Of a stretch of 64,000 nucleotides of DNA, positions 1 to 12,676 are shown piece by piece; position 1 is the first letter of the stretch, and the number at the start of each line of letters is the position of its first letter. Below the pieces are notes generated by a model that was not told the origin of the DNA, did not search any database, and saw nothing but the letters and a program-made list of their open reading frames with translations. The position numbers and the translations under genes are program-made. Source of the DNA: Macrotis lagotis (Eukaryota; Chordata; Mammalia; Peramelemorphia; Peramelidae). Where the stretch lies: contig NC_133658.1 in assembly GCF_037893015.1 (NCBI RefSeq), positions 883,121,038 to 883,185,037 of the forward strand. The letters are read 5' to 3'.

Positions 1-790
1 GCCCAGGAAATTTCATCTCCTTAGATCTGTCTCAACACTATAGGCCACTGAGAACTTTGGATCCTGACTCCACCATCCAGTGTCTTTAGCAGTTTTATTT
101 CATCATTGATACAAAGGTCAGCCAAGGACAGATCTCTGGGGCACTCCACTGCAAACTTCCTTCCAAGCCAAGCCAATTTCAAATCCACTTAACTGCACTA
201 TCTTCGAGTCCAAATACTTCCATCTCTTTCACAAGTAACAAGTTAAATACCTTGCTCCAGTATTGCCATTTTCTGATGGCCTAGTAACTCTGTCAAAAGA
301 AGAAAACAAAGCTAACCTTGTTCCCATAGACATCTAGCCAGATGCATTATCCTATGCTCACTATCCCATGAATTTTGCCAGTAACCAAAGTCAAGCTCAC
401 AGACTGCTAGTTAAGTAACAGAATCCGTAAGCTTCTCTTTTTTGAAGATTAGGCCATGTGTCCCTCTCCAATCCAGTGGTACTCCGCCCATTTACCAAAA
501 TCTTTAAAAGTCACTGACAATGGATCAGCAATCACTGCTGCCCATTCTTTCAGTACCCAGGAATGAACTTCATCGAGTCCAGGGACTTAGGTTCACAAAA
601 GACAACTAGTTGGGTATTCTTACTAGCTCCCCTTTTGCATCAGCTGGTATTAGCCACCATTTTTAGTTCCAAACACCATTCTCCTGGGCAGAGAAAACAG
701 AAGCAAAGTATAAATTGAGCAGTTCTATCTTCTCTACACTGTTCATGACCATCACCCTATCTCCCCCATCCTCCCCCCACCCCAGCACTC
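1..790 (-). mobile_element. L3/CR1-clade LINE, reverse transcriptase fragment
   Basis: Read on the minus strand, the sequence contains decayed reverse-transcriptase coding sequence of the CR1/L3 type: a block resembling 'pDeihpriLkela' then 'dWrranVvpiFKKG', later one resembling 'GVPQGSVLG' (near 150). The copy continues off the window. It is old and full of stops and frameshifts. Confidence 0.6.
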
Positions 791-1655
791 CTGCAGTAGG
801 TCAAGTATCCAGATTGATAAAGCTAAAAAAGAAAAAGCTCCTTTCATTATCCTTCTCTTTACTCATCAGTCACAGCTCATGGAGCTCCAAGTCTGAGGGC
901 ACTAATTTTATACCACCACGCCATGCTTTTCTGCTCAGCCTCCATTATTTGCTTGCTTCTTCTGGACATGGCTTTTTGAAATCTGAACTCATTAAAGAGC
1001 TTCCTTTGCATCCAGATTTAGTTCTTCAGACATCTCCTTTTCCTCCTCATCAAAACTTTGTCTTCAGAATTTCATTCCTGAGTGCTTGCCTCCTGGGATG
1101 ACTTTCCTAGCAGAAGTTTATACCATAGGTTTCTACTCATTCTTTCTCTGAACTTTTGAAATATGCCCTATTAAAATTCAAAGTGCCCACTAAACTATGT
1201 TCAGCTTTTCTCTCGTCTCTCATGACTTCATGAGATGGATTGTTCACTTCTCAAAGTCCCCATCATTCCACCCCAACAACGATCTTCCAAGAGATTATTG
1301 AAAATCAGATCCAAAGACAAGATTTTCCCTTGTGGTTCCACTAATTTGAGAAGGATGAATTTATGTTTAAGGCAGTTCAAGAAATCATTAGTTACTTTGT
1401 ATTTGGCAGAAAAACCATTCCAGCAAATGTCCAGATAACTTTAGGTCCCCATCCTTACAATATCAAGCCTCTATGCCAGGCTGGTGATGCCAATTCATTT
1501 CCTCCAGGTGAGAGAATCACAGCTGCATCTGCCTTCAATGATCTTTACTCCTATGAGCTCTACCATGCTTCCTTGCATGGCTTTTGGATTTCCTTCTTGG
1601 GCAGCTTAACTCCAGCACTCATATCACTCCCTCAATGGTCTATCCTTTTTCTTTT

Positions 1656-1815
1656 GTTGTTGGGTTTTTTTTTAGGTTTTTGCAAGGCAATGGAGTTAAG
1701 TGACTTGCCCAAGGTCATATAGCTAGGTAATTATTAAGTGTCTTAGACCAATTTGAACTCAGGTCCTCCTGACTCCAGGGTCAGTGTTCTATCCACTGCA
1801 CCACCTAGCTGCCCC
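1656..1815 (-). mobile_element. tRNA-like SINE (WSINE1-like)
   Basis: Full-length short SINE: tgcaaggcaa, cacctagctgcccc and the A-rich tail (as T run) are all present. It is flanked by perfect 16-base target duplications, ctatcctttttctttt, at 1640-1655 and 1816-1831. Exact family name is uncertain. Confidence 0.88.
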
Positions 1816-3604
1816 CTATCCTTTTTCTTTTAAATAAGTTATGCTACCCCAGAGCCATATTCCTGTTGCAAGTCTCTTCTCACCAAGTCTCAGTCACACC
1901 TGAGGTCAAACCTATCTTCTTTATGTTAGCACCTTCAGTTCTTCCTGCTAGCTGCCCATATGTTGTGAATGTATGTAAGAGGCATCTGGAAGAGCAAATT
2001 CTATTACCGGTTATTTTCTTGGATTTTTGTCTCCTGTGAACTTCAGGCTATATCTACAGCTCTTCTTCCTATAATGGTTACCATTCTCCATGGCAATATC
2101 TGCTTTAGTTAATATCCAGAGGCAGTCTGTTCTTTCCCTTTCTCTCTCGTTTAAAGCCCTTTTGATTAGATTTGTAAGACTCCAGGCAAAGAATTCTGAC
2201 CCTCTTTTGTTAGGTGCCAGGAAGCTGTCATTCTTAATAGTTTAAACTGTGGTCCACGAACATAAATTCAATTCTCCAGGATCATCTTGTTAACCAACTA
2301 TTTTCTTCCCAAATCTGCCTCTGTCTTCTAAAGCCCTGGCTGTCATGAAAACACCATCTAGCCCTTATTGTCTTTAGTTTCTTGTTCAAGACTTCTGTTT
2401 CCCATAATGCTTTCTGGACTGCTTTTGCTAGTACCACTGAGGGCCACAGGAATTAACAGAAGTGGGGAATAGTGATTTCCCTTGATAAGCCTTGAGAGGT
2501 TGTCTGCCAAATCTTGGGTACGTGCCCCACACAAGAAGACATTCTTATTTTTACATTTTTAGATGGTTGTTATCAAGGCAACAAAAGCTAACTCAGTCCC
2601 TGAATCTTGGTGCCCATTCAGTGCCCAGACACCCATAGCTACATCCTCCCTTGAGTGGCTCCCTCCTTCTGTTGGCTTCAAGGGCTCAGTACCCCTTTTC
2701 CTTCTATTTCTCTGCCTGCCTTCAAGGCACCCCACAACAGGTCACAAGTGATCTCCCTTTAGATCCCTCTCCCTTCTTGGTTTTCAATTTTAAGCCCTTC
2801 TGTGGCTAACAGGGATGCTTCCTTCTCCTTCAGAGTTTGCAGAAGATAAGGCATCCATAAGCCCCTGTAATTTCTCCTCTGGTATGAACAGCTTGCACTT
2901 TCAGTACTCAGCTGTACAGAAACAGAGCCAGAACCATCATATGCTTCATGCAGGTCACTGTCAATGTTTCTGTACTCTCCAAACTTATTGACTGTGAGAT
3001 GCTAAGTCTCGTCGTTCTGACTATCCCCTGGACGAGTTGCTTGTGGGTATCTCCAATGGCCCAGTAATAGTACTTCCAATCTGGTGTACTTTTGAGACCT
3101 TCTTTTACTTCCCTTATTAAGCTTTTACCAACTGTCTTCTTAAGTCTCCTTCCATAGCTCAAGCCTTCCTTTTCTCCTTTTCCTCTTTCTCCTCCTCCCC
3201 CTTCAGCTCAACAGCTTCAAGTCCTCCAATACATCACCTCCTCAAATTCAACCCTAGACCTCTAAAAGTCTTCCAAATCTCCTTCACAATTCCTTTTCTT
3301 GATCCTTCTTCCAAGGAGATAGAAGTCTGTTCATATGAAATGTGGTCTAGTCATCCTGGAAGCAAAGGGGTTTACAGTTATCCCTAATGAATCTCATTTG
3401 ATTGGATTTGGTCCATCCTTCTGTTCTGTCAAAATCTTTTTGGCAGCCCCATGTTAGCTAGCCTAGTCGGCTCCAAGCTGTCTACAAATCTGATAAGTGT
3501 GTTATCGATGTCTTCATTCAAATAACTGCTCAATCTGCTGAACAGGAATGTCTGTAGTTAGCCACTTTCTCAACACAACAATCTCAACAGCACTTAGTTT
3601 AGAG

Positions 3605-3850
3605 CCACGTTAGTCCACTTCTCATGTGGTAGAGTTCATCCCTGGAGGAGCAGGGTCAAATCCCAGTTCAGATGCTTCCCAGCTTTGGGAACCTGGGCTT
3701 GTCATGTGACTCTTCTCAGACTCAATTTCCTCACTGCTTAAAAAAAAAAAGACAACCTTTTCATCCCCTACATCATGGGACTGCTGGGAAGCACTTGGCC
3801 CACTTCTAAGTAGATCAAGTTCTAAGTAAATGTAGATGTTCTGTTATGCT
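3605..3850 (+). mobile_element. MIR-type SINE
   Basis: Diverged CORE-SINE: caaatcccagttcaga, then a gggcttgtcatgtgactc block, then ctcaatttcctcact. No target duplication can be seen, as expected for an old copy. Confidence 0.6.
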
Positions 3851-5497
3851 CAGATCCCACTTTCACTCCCAAAGGATGTCTCTATCCCAAGGGAAACAAT
3901 AACAAAGTCCAAAGCTCTAGTCCTGTCTCTAACACATCCTGGTTCTATGACCCTGGACAGACCACATAACCAGCAAGGCTAAGACCGTGACACCCAAGGT
4001 CCTGATTTGCTTTGGTGGATGAAGGTTCTGCATCAGGATGGCATAGTAGATCCAACTAAAAAACCAAAACCTCCAGAAGTGAGTGAAAAAGGTAAGCATT
4101 GAAGAAAGCTTCTAAAAGAAACAATGTTCAGATTTGTCCAAGAGCACCCATGGCACTGGGTTTATGGGAAGTCAGGGTAGATCCTATGGAGAAAGACTAG
4201 GCCCTAAAATGGTCTCCTCCTCTAGAGGACAGGCTCAGCCATCAGGACCACCCCCGCAGCTATGAGAAGGGGCTCTGGGGACACTGCTGAGGGGGCCAGG
4301 GGGGTACAGGAACTGTGCCATCCTCTTAGAACAGAAGGTCACAAGTTGTAGGTTATGTATAAGGAGCAGAAAGGCATCATCTTTCCTCATCTGCCAAGGA
4401 GAATACCACCCTGCAGTAAGCACCATCTCTGTTTCCTGAAACGTGATGCAATTCTATGAGAGCATCTGATCAGGAAAATACAAATTCAGAAAAGACATAG
4501 TCCCAGGTCTCATGGGCCCAGAGTTCTCTCTCCAAATATCTATACTGACCATAAACAATGATCCCTAAGCACATCATGGAGGTACAAACAAGCTCTAAAT
4601 GAAGTCTGAAGGAAAGACCACTGCCAGCTGGGAGATCAGGCAGGTTTTGTAAAACAGGGGTATCAGGGACAGGTTTTAAAGGCCTGGCAGAAGAAAAGAC
4701 AGAGGATCTCAGGAAGAGGGGGCAGGTGAAGAAAGACCCAGAAAAGAGAAAGAACAGACTTGAGTCAAAGAGAATAGGAAAGGGATGATGGTGACAAGGC
4801 TGAAACCCCTGCCCTCCCCCCATTGATTCCAAAGACATACATCAGGTGCTAGGAAAGCTCCCCAGAGAACCAAGAGACCACCGTGCCCTCTGGAAGCCTC
4901 AACTCAGGAAGGGGGACAGAGGAGGGGGATCAAGAAAACCACAAAGATCTGCATGAAGATGAAAGAGGTCATGCTGAGCTGACTCTCAGCCTGCGTGAAG
5001 CCCCCAATCCTGGGAAGGACTGGTGTGAAGAAGCGCCCTAGTCCCCCAGCTTGTTGGCCTGGCCCAGAGGTCTCTGGCCTGCCTATACCTGAGGCACCAA
5101 TGCCTGTGGAAATCCCGAGGCCATGGAGCAGGCAGAGGCCCCAGGACAAAAAGATCAGAGACTGCGCCTGCTGCTCAGAGAGACCTGTGCAGCCAGCAAG
5201 CACACCAAGAGGACACTTCTCAGGGGGCTGACCTCCCTGCCAACACTGAGCCTCAAATAAGCAGAGCTCAAACCCCTGCTCAACATCCAACAAGACACAG
5301 GTGGAGGTCAGAGAGCAGAAGCCACAGACAGGAAAGTTCTTAAGTACTGGAGCTGTATGATTTAAAGGATGGTACCACAAAAGTGGGTCAGTATGCTGCT
5401 TGAAAAAAGCTCACATTGGAATCCACAGGATCACAGATTTCAAGCTGAAAAGGAATTCATTATTTGAAAGGAAATAATACCCATCTTGGGGACTCAC

Positions 5498-5545
5498 AAG
5501 GGGTTTCCGAGGCACCACATTTTCGTTTTCTGGGGTAGAGCCGGG
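5498..5545 (-). CDS. PEX14: PEX14 coding exon 2
   Basis: PEX14 is the peroxisomal membrane docking protein that binds cargo-loaded PEX5 during matrix protein import. This 48-base exon reads PGSTPENENVVPRKPL on the minus strand. It matches residues 13-28 of human PEX14 as I remember them (PSSTPGSENVLPREPL), with the same 48-base length and the same phase-0 ends. A pyrimidine-rich acceptor ending tttgcag lies just above 5545 and a gtgagt donor just below 5498. The PEX5-binding helix and the membrane segment are encoded by later exons outside the window. Reading on past the donor gives unrelated residues, as expected for intron. Exon identity is seen directly; function is known for the family. 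Confidence 0.9.
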
Positions 5546-6509
5546 CTGCAAAGAAAAAGAAAAGACAAAAGTGAGATGACAGTGCCACCCACTGGACACC
5601 CCAGCCCAGAATATGGAGGAGCACTGCCCCCCACAAGCAATCTGACCTTGTAACCCTAGGGTGTGTGCTGAGGTTGGCAACTGGAGCAGCAGGGCTGGAG
5701 TGTGACAAGGGGGATGGAAGGCCCAGGTCCAAGCCGCAGACCTCAGGTTCCTAGCTCAGTCTCGTGCTCTTTCCGCCATCCCAAGATGCCTCTCTATGAA
5801 GAGCCTGAGCAAAGGTACAGGGGGATAGGCAAGCTCAGGGACAGTTCTCCTGTCTGGCCCTCGAATCCCAAGGAGGTTTCTTAAGCAGAGAATTCAGGGC
5901 AAGGCCACCCTCTCCTCCTCCTTTATATCCCTGGATTCCACAGCGGACCTTGAACTGCGATCACGCTGGGAAGGCTAGGCTCTGGCCACAAGAGGGCCCC
6001 AGCCGTCCATAGCTGCCCGGGCCTTCTAGTCCCAGTAGTCTAAAAGTCAGCTTCGACTCCTCCTCACTCACCCTCCCTCTTTTGTCACCAGCCTAGGACC
6101 ACAAACCCTCCTGGCTCCCCAAGGCTCTTCTTCCCTGCATGGGCACCCCCTCTTCCCCACTGTCACGGTTGTCTTGCAATCTCTCTGCTCTGATCAAAAC
6201 TCCTAGAGAGAAAGATAAGGCTCAAGGAAATCTAAAAGGTGAAAAGCAATTTGGGTTCATTTTTTAAGGAAACTGAAACCAAAAAAGTCAAGACTCAGGT
6301 ATCACAACTACCAAGGTTTCCTCAAATGATCTGCAATCAGGGACCATGCCTCAGGATCCATCGTCCACACCCCAGGACCTTCCTGCTGAGATCCCTTTGC
6401 CAAGAGGCCAGGAGACATAATACTGTTCTCCCGGTCCTGGGACAGACAGTGGGCAGCAAGGGATTCTGTCAAGGTCAGCACAAACTCAGGAGAGAGGGGC
6501 TGTGGGCAA

Positions 6510-6710
6510 AGAGGTCAGGCCTTGGAGCCCAGGGACCAGAGCAAGAATTCAGGCACTTTCACCTACTACATAGACTTCAGCAATTCATTTCAACTACTTT
6601 CTCAGTTTCCCCACCTGCAAAACAGAAGTGATAATGCTCACAAAACCTACCTCCCAGATCTGCTGAAGACAAGGTGCTATCTAAACATAATGTGCTGAAT
6701 GCATGGGTGA
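6510..6710 (+). mobile_element. MIR-type SINE
   Basis: Contains actttctcagtttccccacctgc followed by a region resembling the MIR 3' half (aatgctcacaaaacctacctccc). Confidence 0.6.
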
Positions 6711-7218
6711 TCATTCGAAACCACAGTCCCAGGCCCCCTGATACCCTAGAACCCTAGAACCAAACTGCTTCTTTTCTCTCAGTTCTTTCACTGAGCTACC
6801 CAATCAGCTCTGTAGGTTTAATAATCATAGCAAAGATGATTTCTCCATCCGTCCCCCTCCATCCCAGTTTCTCCCAACATACAACTCACGGCCCCAAGAA
6901 TAGTTCAGACTGGATGTTGTGTGCCACATCCAGAACAGAACTGGCTCTGCTTCCCCCAGAACTCCCTTCTTCTGAGGCCCCCCTTACCTGGCTCACAACC
7001 CCAGTTGACTCCTTCCCTCCTAACTCTCTTTATACACACAGTTCGGCACTTGCCAGATCTCTTTTTCTCAGGTTACCACAACCCCACCAGGGGACCCTGG
7101 TACCACTACAACCTCCTACCTGACCTCCCTTACTTTAAGCCTCTCCATAGTCAATCCCATCCTCCACTCAAGCTACCAAAAGGAGATTCCTTTATGAAGG
7201 ATAGGTCTGAATATATTA

Positions 7219-7427
7219 GGGCAGCTAGATAGTAAAGTGGATAGAGCACCAGCCTTAGAGTCAGGAAGACCGAAATTCAAATCTGCCTTTGGCCAATCAC
7301 TTCACTCTGTCTGCTTCAATTTCCTCATGTGTAAGGTGAGCTGAAGAAGGAAATGGCCAATCACTCTAGTATCGCTGCCAAGAAACCCCAAGTGGAGTCA
7401 TGAAGAGTCAGAAACGACTGAAACAAG
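7219..7427 (+). mobile_element. MAR1-type CORE-SINE
   Basis: Head gggcagctagatagt, core tttcctcatgtgtaa, then the marsupial MAR1 3' part: gaaggaaatggccaatcac, ctgccaagaaaccccaa and gagtcagaaacgactgaaac. The 3' part is thought to be recruited from an RTE LINE. Confidence 0.85.
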
Positions 7428-7454
7428 TGGATAGATCACCACATGTTAAACCCA

Positions 7455-7560
7455 CCATGACCCCAGGATCCAATGTGAACTCATCTGTTTAGCTTTTAAG
7501 GCCCTTTACAACTGAGCCCAGCTTATTTACAACCCACCTTCACACTCTATGATCTGGCCA
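7455..7560 (+). mobile_element. L2 LINE fragment
   Basis: Short diverged match to the late L2 coding region (aggccctttacaactgagcccagc). Confidence 0.5.
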
Positions 7561-7566
7561 AGCCAA

Positions 7567-7790
7567 GCCAACAAGTACTAAGTACAAACACAGCACTAAG
7601 CATGAAATTACAAAGAAAGGCCAACAAAGACTACACTTCCTTCAAGGACTTACATTCTGAGAGGCAAAAGCAAGCTGTGAAGAACTAAGCAATCTACAAG
7701 ATACAAGGGGGGGGGGGCGGCGCAGTGAAGGTTTGAAGGAAGTCAAAATTGGGAAAAGTAGGATATGGTAGGAAGGGGAAGTCAGCCCCT
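7567..7790 (-). mobile_element. L2 LINE 3' end
   Basis: Reverse complement of the L2 3' end: aacaagtactaagtacaaacacagcactaag, then ccttcaaggacttacattctga. It contains a poly-G run at 7708-7717. Confidence 0.6.
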
Positions 7791-8639
7791 CGGGGAGAGC
7801 AGTAACAGAGCAGAAGCTCAGAGATGGGGGATGATAAAAAAAAAGTCCCATCACCGACTCAAAGAAAACTGTGTGAGGTGCCAGCCTTCAGGCCCAGAAT
7901 GCTCAGCAACGCCAGAAGGCCTTATTTCTGTCAAAGCTCTGCTCGGGCGACACCACTTCCAGGAAGCCCCCCCCCCGCTGCACATGTGTTCTCTCCCAGA
8001 AGATCGGAAGCTCTCTGGAGACAGGGAGGCTTCCCAATCACCTGTGCCACAGCCCCTCACAACAGTCTTGTCTGCCAACAAAAGCAGCATCACAGAACTT
8101 CAGAAATGGAGAGGGTCCTGGAGTCCATCTGGCAAATAGGGTTTTTGACCCCAAGTGTCCTCTATGACAGGCCCAACAAGAAGGAGGTACCCCACCAGGA
8201 GGGGCAGGTTACACACTTGGGAGAGGACTGTTGGCCACAGGTTCTTGATGTTCAACCTAAAACTACCTGTCCAATCCCCAGACCTGGCATCTTCAGCAGG
8301 AGTCCAAGATCTAGGGGCCCAGAGTAAGAGCTTCCCAAATGCCAACTGACTGATAGAGCTGGAAGCACCTGAGCTGAGCCCCTCCTCCTCCTCCCCTTGA
8401 CCCAGAAAGGGAGTCTCTTCTGGCAGGGTCCCCTAGCTCTACTTCTTACCGTGCCTCTGCTCCAGGGGACGTGACAGAGACCCAGCCTCCCAAACCATCC
8501 CCCAGCCTGGATCAAGAGCCACTGAGGTGGGCTGCACTTCAAGTCCACTGCCCTCCCTTACAGATGACCAGAGGCAGATGGCAATGAGTTTATTAAGCTC
8601 CTTGTGGGTAGGAACAGCTCTTTTTTGGTTCGTGCCTCA

Positions 8640-9000
8640 TGCTCTTTCCTGGCACATGGCCAGTGCTTACCATTGGCTCCTACTCTCTCAAACCTCCCCC
8701 ACTCCTGCCCATCCTCCCCTCAGCAGTCACTTTAATCTTCCTACAGCCCAGGTCTGACCCCTGTGCCCCGGTCATTAAACTCCTACTGCTCCTCTCATCT
8801 TCAGGTTCACACAATAAACTCCTGCTCGGCATCCGGAGCCATTCACAGCTTCCTAGACCCAGTCCTACCTGGCCTTCTTCCCACAGCTCTGCTTCCAGTT
8901 TCAGCCTCCAGGCATCTGCCCCAGCTCTTACCTGGCTTCCTTGCTTCCCTTCCTACCTAGATATGGTTGCACCTAGGAGGAGAAGTCTCTCCCAGATCTC
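8640..9000 (+). mobile_element. L2 LINE fragment
   Basis: Order of blocks matches L2 sense: cactttaatcttcctacagc, then taaactcctactgctcc, then cggcatccggagccattcac, then ctggccttcttcccac. Confidence 0.6.
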
Positions 9001-9289
9001 CTTCCCTCTACTGATTCTCTCCAGTTTCTCTAGTTTGGAACTTGCTTGTACAAGTCATTAGACATGAGCTCCTTCCTATGCAGTCAGCAGGTGCTGACTT
9101 TCACCTTTCTAGTGACTGATGCTTAAATGTTTAAATGATGGGTTGGCTGGACTATCCCTCCTCCTCTCAATTATAACCATAACCCAGAAGTCCTTCTCCT
9201 CATTCATTCATTTAACAACGACTTCCCAATCACTTCCTGTGGGAAAGTACTTGAGAGAGAGAACCTGCTGTCTTAAATAGACTCAAGGA

Positions 9290-9480
9290 AACACAGGAAG
9301 ACTTATGTGGACGGATGCAGAGTGAAGTCAGCAGAACCAGCAAAACAACAGACACAAAGACTTTGACATACAAAAGGAGAGACCATGACCTTGGGATCCT
9401 GGAGACCCTTTCACTAGCAAGGGGAGTTGTGAGGCTGTCAGTTGACTTCATTTAACTATGGTTTGAAAAACATGAGGAAA
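9290..9480 (+). mobile_element. L1 3' fragment (old)
   Basis: Contains gatgcagagtgaagtcagca gaaccagcaaaacaac, a diverged form of the motif tgctgagtgagatgagcag seen in the clearer L1 3' ends at 35.6 and 57.2 kb. Confidence 0.4.
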
Positions 9481-9610
9481 AAAAGCTTAGGGGAAGGGTA
9501 GAAGAGTGGAATATTCTTACAAATGAATGTTTCTTATTGTGAAGAAGCAAAAGTCATCAATAAACATTTATGAAACAACTACCACGTGCTAAACAAAAAG
9601 AAGGAAGACT

Positions 9611-9752
9611 AGGGGCAGTTAGGTGGCACAGTGGATAGAGTACCGGCCCTGGAGTCAGGAGGACCTGAGTTCAAATCTGGCTTCAGGCACTTGATAATTA
9701 CCTAGCTGTGTGACCTTGCCCAAGCCACTTAACGCCATTGCCTTGGAAAAAA
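9611..9752 (+). mobile_element. tRNA-like SINE (WSINE1-like)
   Basis: Full-length short SINE from aggggcagttaggtggcaca to ccattgccttgg plus A tail. Flanks aaggaagact (9601-9610) and aaggaaggct (9753-9762) look like a target duplication with one mismatch. Confidence 0.85.
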
Positions 9753-10067
9753 AAGGAAGGCTGCAAAACGGGGTTAGGAAAGGCTTCTGGAAATTAAAAG
9801 AAACCAAGGATGTCAGCGGTCACAGCAGAGGAGGGAGAGTCTTCCAGGCCTGCAGGGCAACTAGAGACAATGTCTGGAGCTGAGAGACAGAAGCCTTTGG
9901 ACTTGATTTTAGGCATTTCAGGAAAGGTGCTGAAAGCTTCACCTGACATTGCCCAAAGAGATCTAAGACCCACAAACAGTAAAGAACCCAAAGTCTAGGC
10001 ATCTCCCCAATAATTCTTTCAGAAGGTAGACTGTGATTGAAGGCCTCTGGAAGAACACAAAGGTTTT

Positions 10068-10232
10068 TTGTTTGGTTTTTGTTTTTATTTTTGCAAGGCA
10101 ATGAGGTTAAGTGACTTGCCCAAGGTCACACAGCTAGGTAATTATCAAGTGTCTGTCTGAGGCCAGATTTGAACTCAGGGACTCCTGACTCCTGGGCCGG
10201 TGCTCTATCCACTGTGCCACCTAGCTGCCCCT
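10068..10232 (-). mobile_element. tRNA-like SINE with 16-base target duplication
   Basis: Complete element flanked by identical copies of agaacacaaaggtttt at 10052-10067 and 10233-10248. The exact duplication suggests a fairly recent insertion, into an old LINE. Confidence 0.92.
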
Positions 10233-10249
10233 AGAACACAAAGGTTTTA

Positions 10250-11290
10250 ATGGAGGAGAAAGAACTGAGCTGAACTTTAAAGGATGAATAGAATTCTGAC
10301 AGAGCAAAGGACCCAAAATAGGGAAATATGGGGCTTATGAATGATATAAAACACCATTTGGCAGATTCAGGTAACATGAAGTGTGATAATGGGAATAAAG
10401 ACTGGAAAAATAGAGTAGCATCAGTATGGAATGGGCCTTGAATGCCAAGATAAAGGAGTCTGGATGGAATTCCATGATGAGCCGCTGAAGTTTTTTTAAG
10501 GGAGTATGGGGAGCAGGGACAACAATGATCACAACAAATATGTTGAACAGAGTAATCTGGCAGCAGCATGTAAGATGGATTGTTAGGTGAGTAAAAAACT
10601 GGAAACAACAAGTCCACATAAGAACTTATTGAAGGAGTGGTTAAGTGGCACAGTGGATAGAGCACCGGCCCAGGAGTCAGGAGTCCCTGAGTTCAAATCT
10701 GGCCTCAGACAGACACTTGATAATTACCTAGCTGTGTGACCTTGGGCAAGCCACTTAACCCTATTTGCCTTGCAAAAACCTAAAAAAACAAAAATCAAAC
10801 TTATTGAAGAGAAAGATCTATAGGATCTGCTGCAGAGAATGAGGCAAAGGTGAACAGGAAGTGTCTCCAAGGCCTGCAGGCAGCCAGGGAGAGGGAGAAT
10901 AGAGAAGAGGCCAGTCTAACTGGATTGCAGAGGACAGGAAGGGAAGCAATGTCTCACAAGAAAGAGATGGGAGCCAAGTTGTAAAAAGTTTGAAAAATGA
11001 AAGATTTCCTATCATAGATCATAGAGTTGACGGAACCCATAAAGTGGGTGAGAGGGAAGAGTGGCCCAGTCCTATCAGCAAGGGGGTGGATTGGCAAAGA
11101 GGAGTCTGAAGGCAGGGAAACCAGGTAGGACACTGTTGCCCTAAACTAGGGGAAAGGTGATGAGGGCCTGAAGATAATGTTAGGGCAGGTGGAAGAGAGA
11201 CTGGGGGATAGAAACAGCTCAGTGGGCAAGGGAATAGCTAGGTGGGGTTTGACAAAATGAGACACTGAGGTTAGGGACCTTATTTAAGCA
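10250..11290 (-). mobile_element. L2/CR1-clade LINE, antisense, split by a SINE
   Basis: Ordered blocks (gaatgggccttgaatgcc, ggccagtctaactggattgcagagg, gggagccaagttgtaaaaag) match the antisense of an old mammalian LINE body, probably L2. The SINE at 10635-10797 divides it. The family call is less certain than the presence of a repeat. Confidence 0.45.
10635..10797 (+). mobile_element. tRNA-like SINE with target duplication
   Basis: Head ggagtggttaagtggcacag, tail ccttgcaaaaacct. Identical 12-base flanks aacttattgaag at 10623-10634 and 10798-10809. Confidence 0.9.
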
Positions 11291-11668
11291 AGAACCCTAT
11301 ATAAGCAAGAAATAAGTGTCCTGAGGGTATAAATCAGAATTAATGCCACTTGAACCAAAATAAAAGGCAAACAAAGAAAGAAGCAGAAGGCTGTAAGACC
11401 AAAAGGAAAAAGAAATACTCTTTTTGGGGGGGAGGGGAGGGCACTCTCCCCCCAACACCCAGAGGGTTGGCTGGCAGGCACTGTGTCAAAGACTCCAGAC
11501 AGGTCACCAATATGTCTAACTAGCTAGCAGCACCTGAGGGTTCTGCCCTCTCAATCTCCCTCTCCTACAAGTCTGAGGTTAGCTCAGGAGAGACCTTAAA
11601 TCAGCTTGGCCAATCCAGCCCATACCGGTTGGAGATAATGGGATTAATCTTTGTTTTAAAACAACAGG

Positions 11669-11835
11669 TGGGGGGTGGCTAAGTGGTGCAGTGGATAGAG
11701 CACGGACCCTGGAGTCAGGAGTACCTGAGTTCAAATCAGACCTCAGACACTTAATAATTACCTAGCTGTGTGGCCTTGGGCAAACCACTTAACCCCACTG
11801 CCTAGCAAAAACTTAAAAAGAAAAAAAAAAAGAAC
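11669..11835 (+). mobile_element. tRNA-like SINE (WSINE1-like)
   Basis: Contains gtggatagagcacggaccc, ttaataattacctagctgtg and an A-rich tail. The flanks are not clear enough to name a duplication. Confidence 0.85.
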
Positions 11836-12059
11836 AGGCAATTCAGTGCTCATAAACCACTTTACAGATATAAAGTTCTTTGCAGCAGGTACTCCAAGTA
11901 CTAGGAATATTAACCAGCTAAGGATTTCTTTTCATAACACCAAACTCCAAGAGGAACCCCAGGAAGGGGTCAGGATATGAGGTGCCAGTCACTATTTGCT
12001 GAATATCTCAATTACATTAATTCACAGAGAAAGCAGGGACCTCATCTCTCCAGAGAGAA

Positions 12060-12250
12060 CCATAAAAGCACTGACTCTCATAAATGGAAGAGATCTCCAG
12101 GGCCACCTGATCCTATCCACACCTTCACCAAATGCCTGGCAATGTTGCTGAAGCTCTCTAGCATCAGGAAGCCTACTAAGACAGCCAATTTCACTTTGGG
12201 ATAAGTTTGTTAGGAATTTCTGTCTTATACTGAATTGTCTTCTGAAGCTT
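12060..12250 (-). mobile_element. L3/CR1 LINE 3' end
   Basis: Antisense of the L3 3' end: cagggccacctgatcc, then gcatcaggaagcctactaag, then ttaggaatttctgtct. Diverged. Confidence 0.45.
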
Positions 12251-12344
12251 ACCACATATTCACTGTGCTGATGGGCAAGGCCAAGCTGGAAATGTATTTC
12301 CCCCATATCTATTAAGTGGTTTCCAACAAGGCCTGTGAACCTCT

Positions 12345-12440
12345 AGAGAAAGCAAGCTCCCTGAAGGTAGGACAGCTTTCTGTTGTCCATGTACCCCAGT
12401 AAACATACCTGCCACAATCATCAGTGCTTAATGAATCCTT
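12345..12440 (+). mobile_element. L2 LINE 3' end
   Basis: Matches the L2 tail: gcaagctccctgaaggtaggac ... cagtgcttaatgaatcc. Confidence 0.55.
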
Positions 12441-12676
12441 GTGTATTTGCATCCAAGATTACTCTACAGATCTCTCTCTTACCAGTGTTCAGATAAATGT
12501 AAAATGTTTAGAGGCCCCTAACCCAAATTAGGGAGGTTTGATGGAGATGGCTTCTCCAGAGCCCCAACAACTCCAACCAACCTTCTCATTTTCCCCAAAG
12601 TCAAGAGGATTGATAATCTCTATTTTCCTAATCGCAATGCTCCTAACAATCACCAGGTTGAACTCTACCCTAAATC

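Larger units (their letters stand above)
1..5497 (-). other. PEX14: PEX14 intron 2 (partial)
   Basis: DNA downstream of PEX14 exon 2, running off the low end of the window. It contains a minus-strand L3/CR1 LINE fragment (1 to about 790), one short SINE with a clean target duplication (1656-1815) and MIR remains at about 3605-3850. The stretches 800-1640, 1830-3600 and 3860-5490 show no gene or repeat I can name; open frames there lack family resemblance. Confidence 0.75.
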
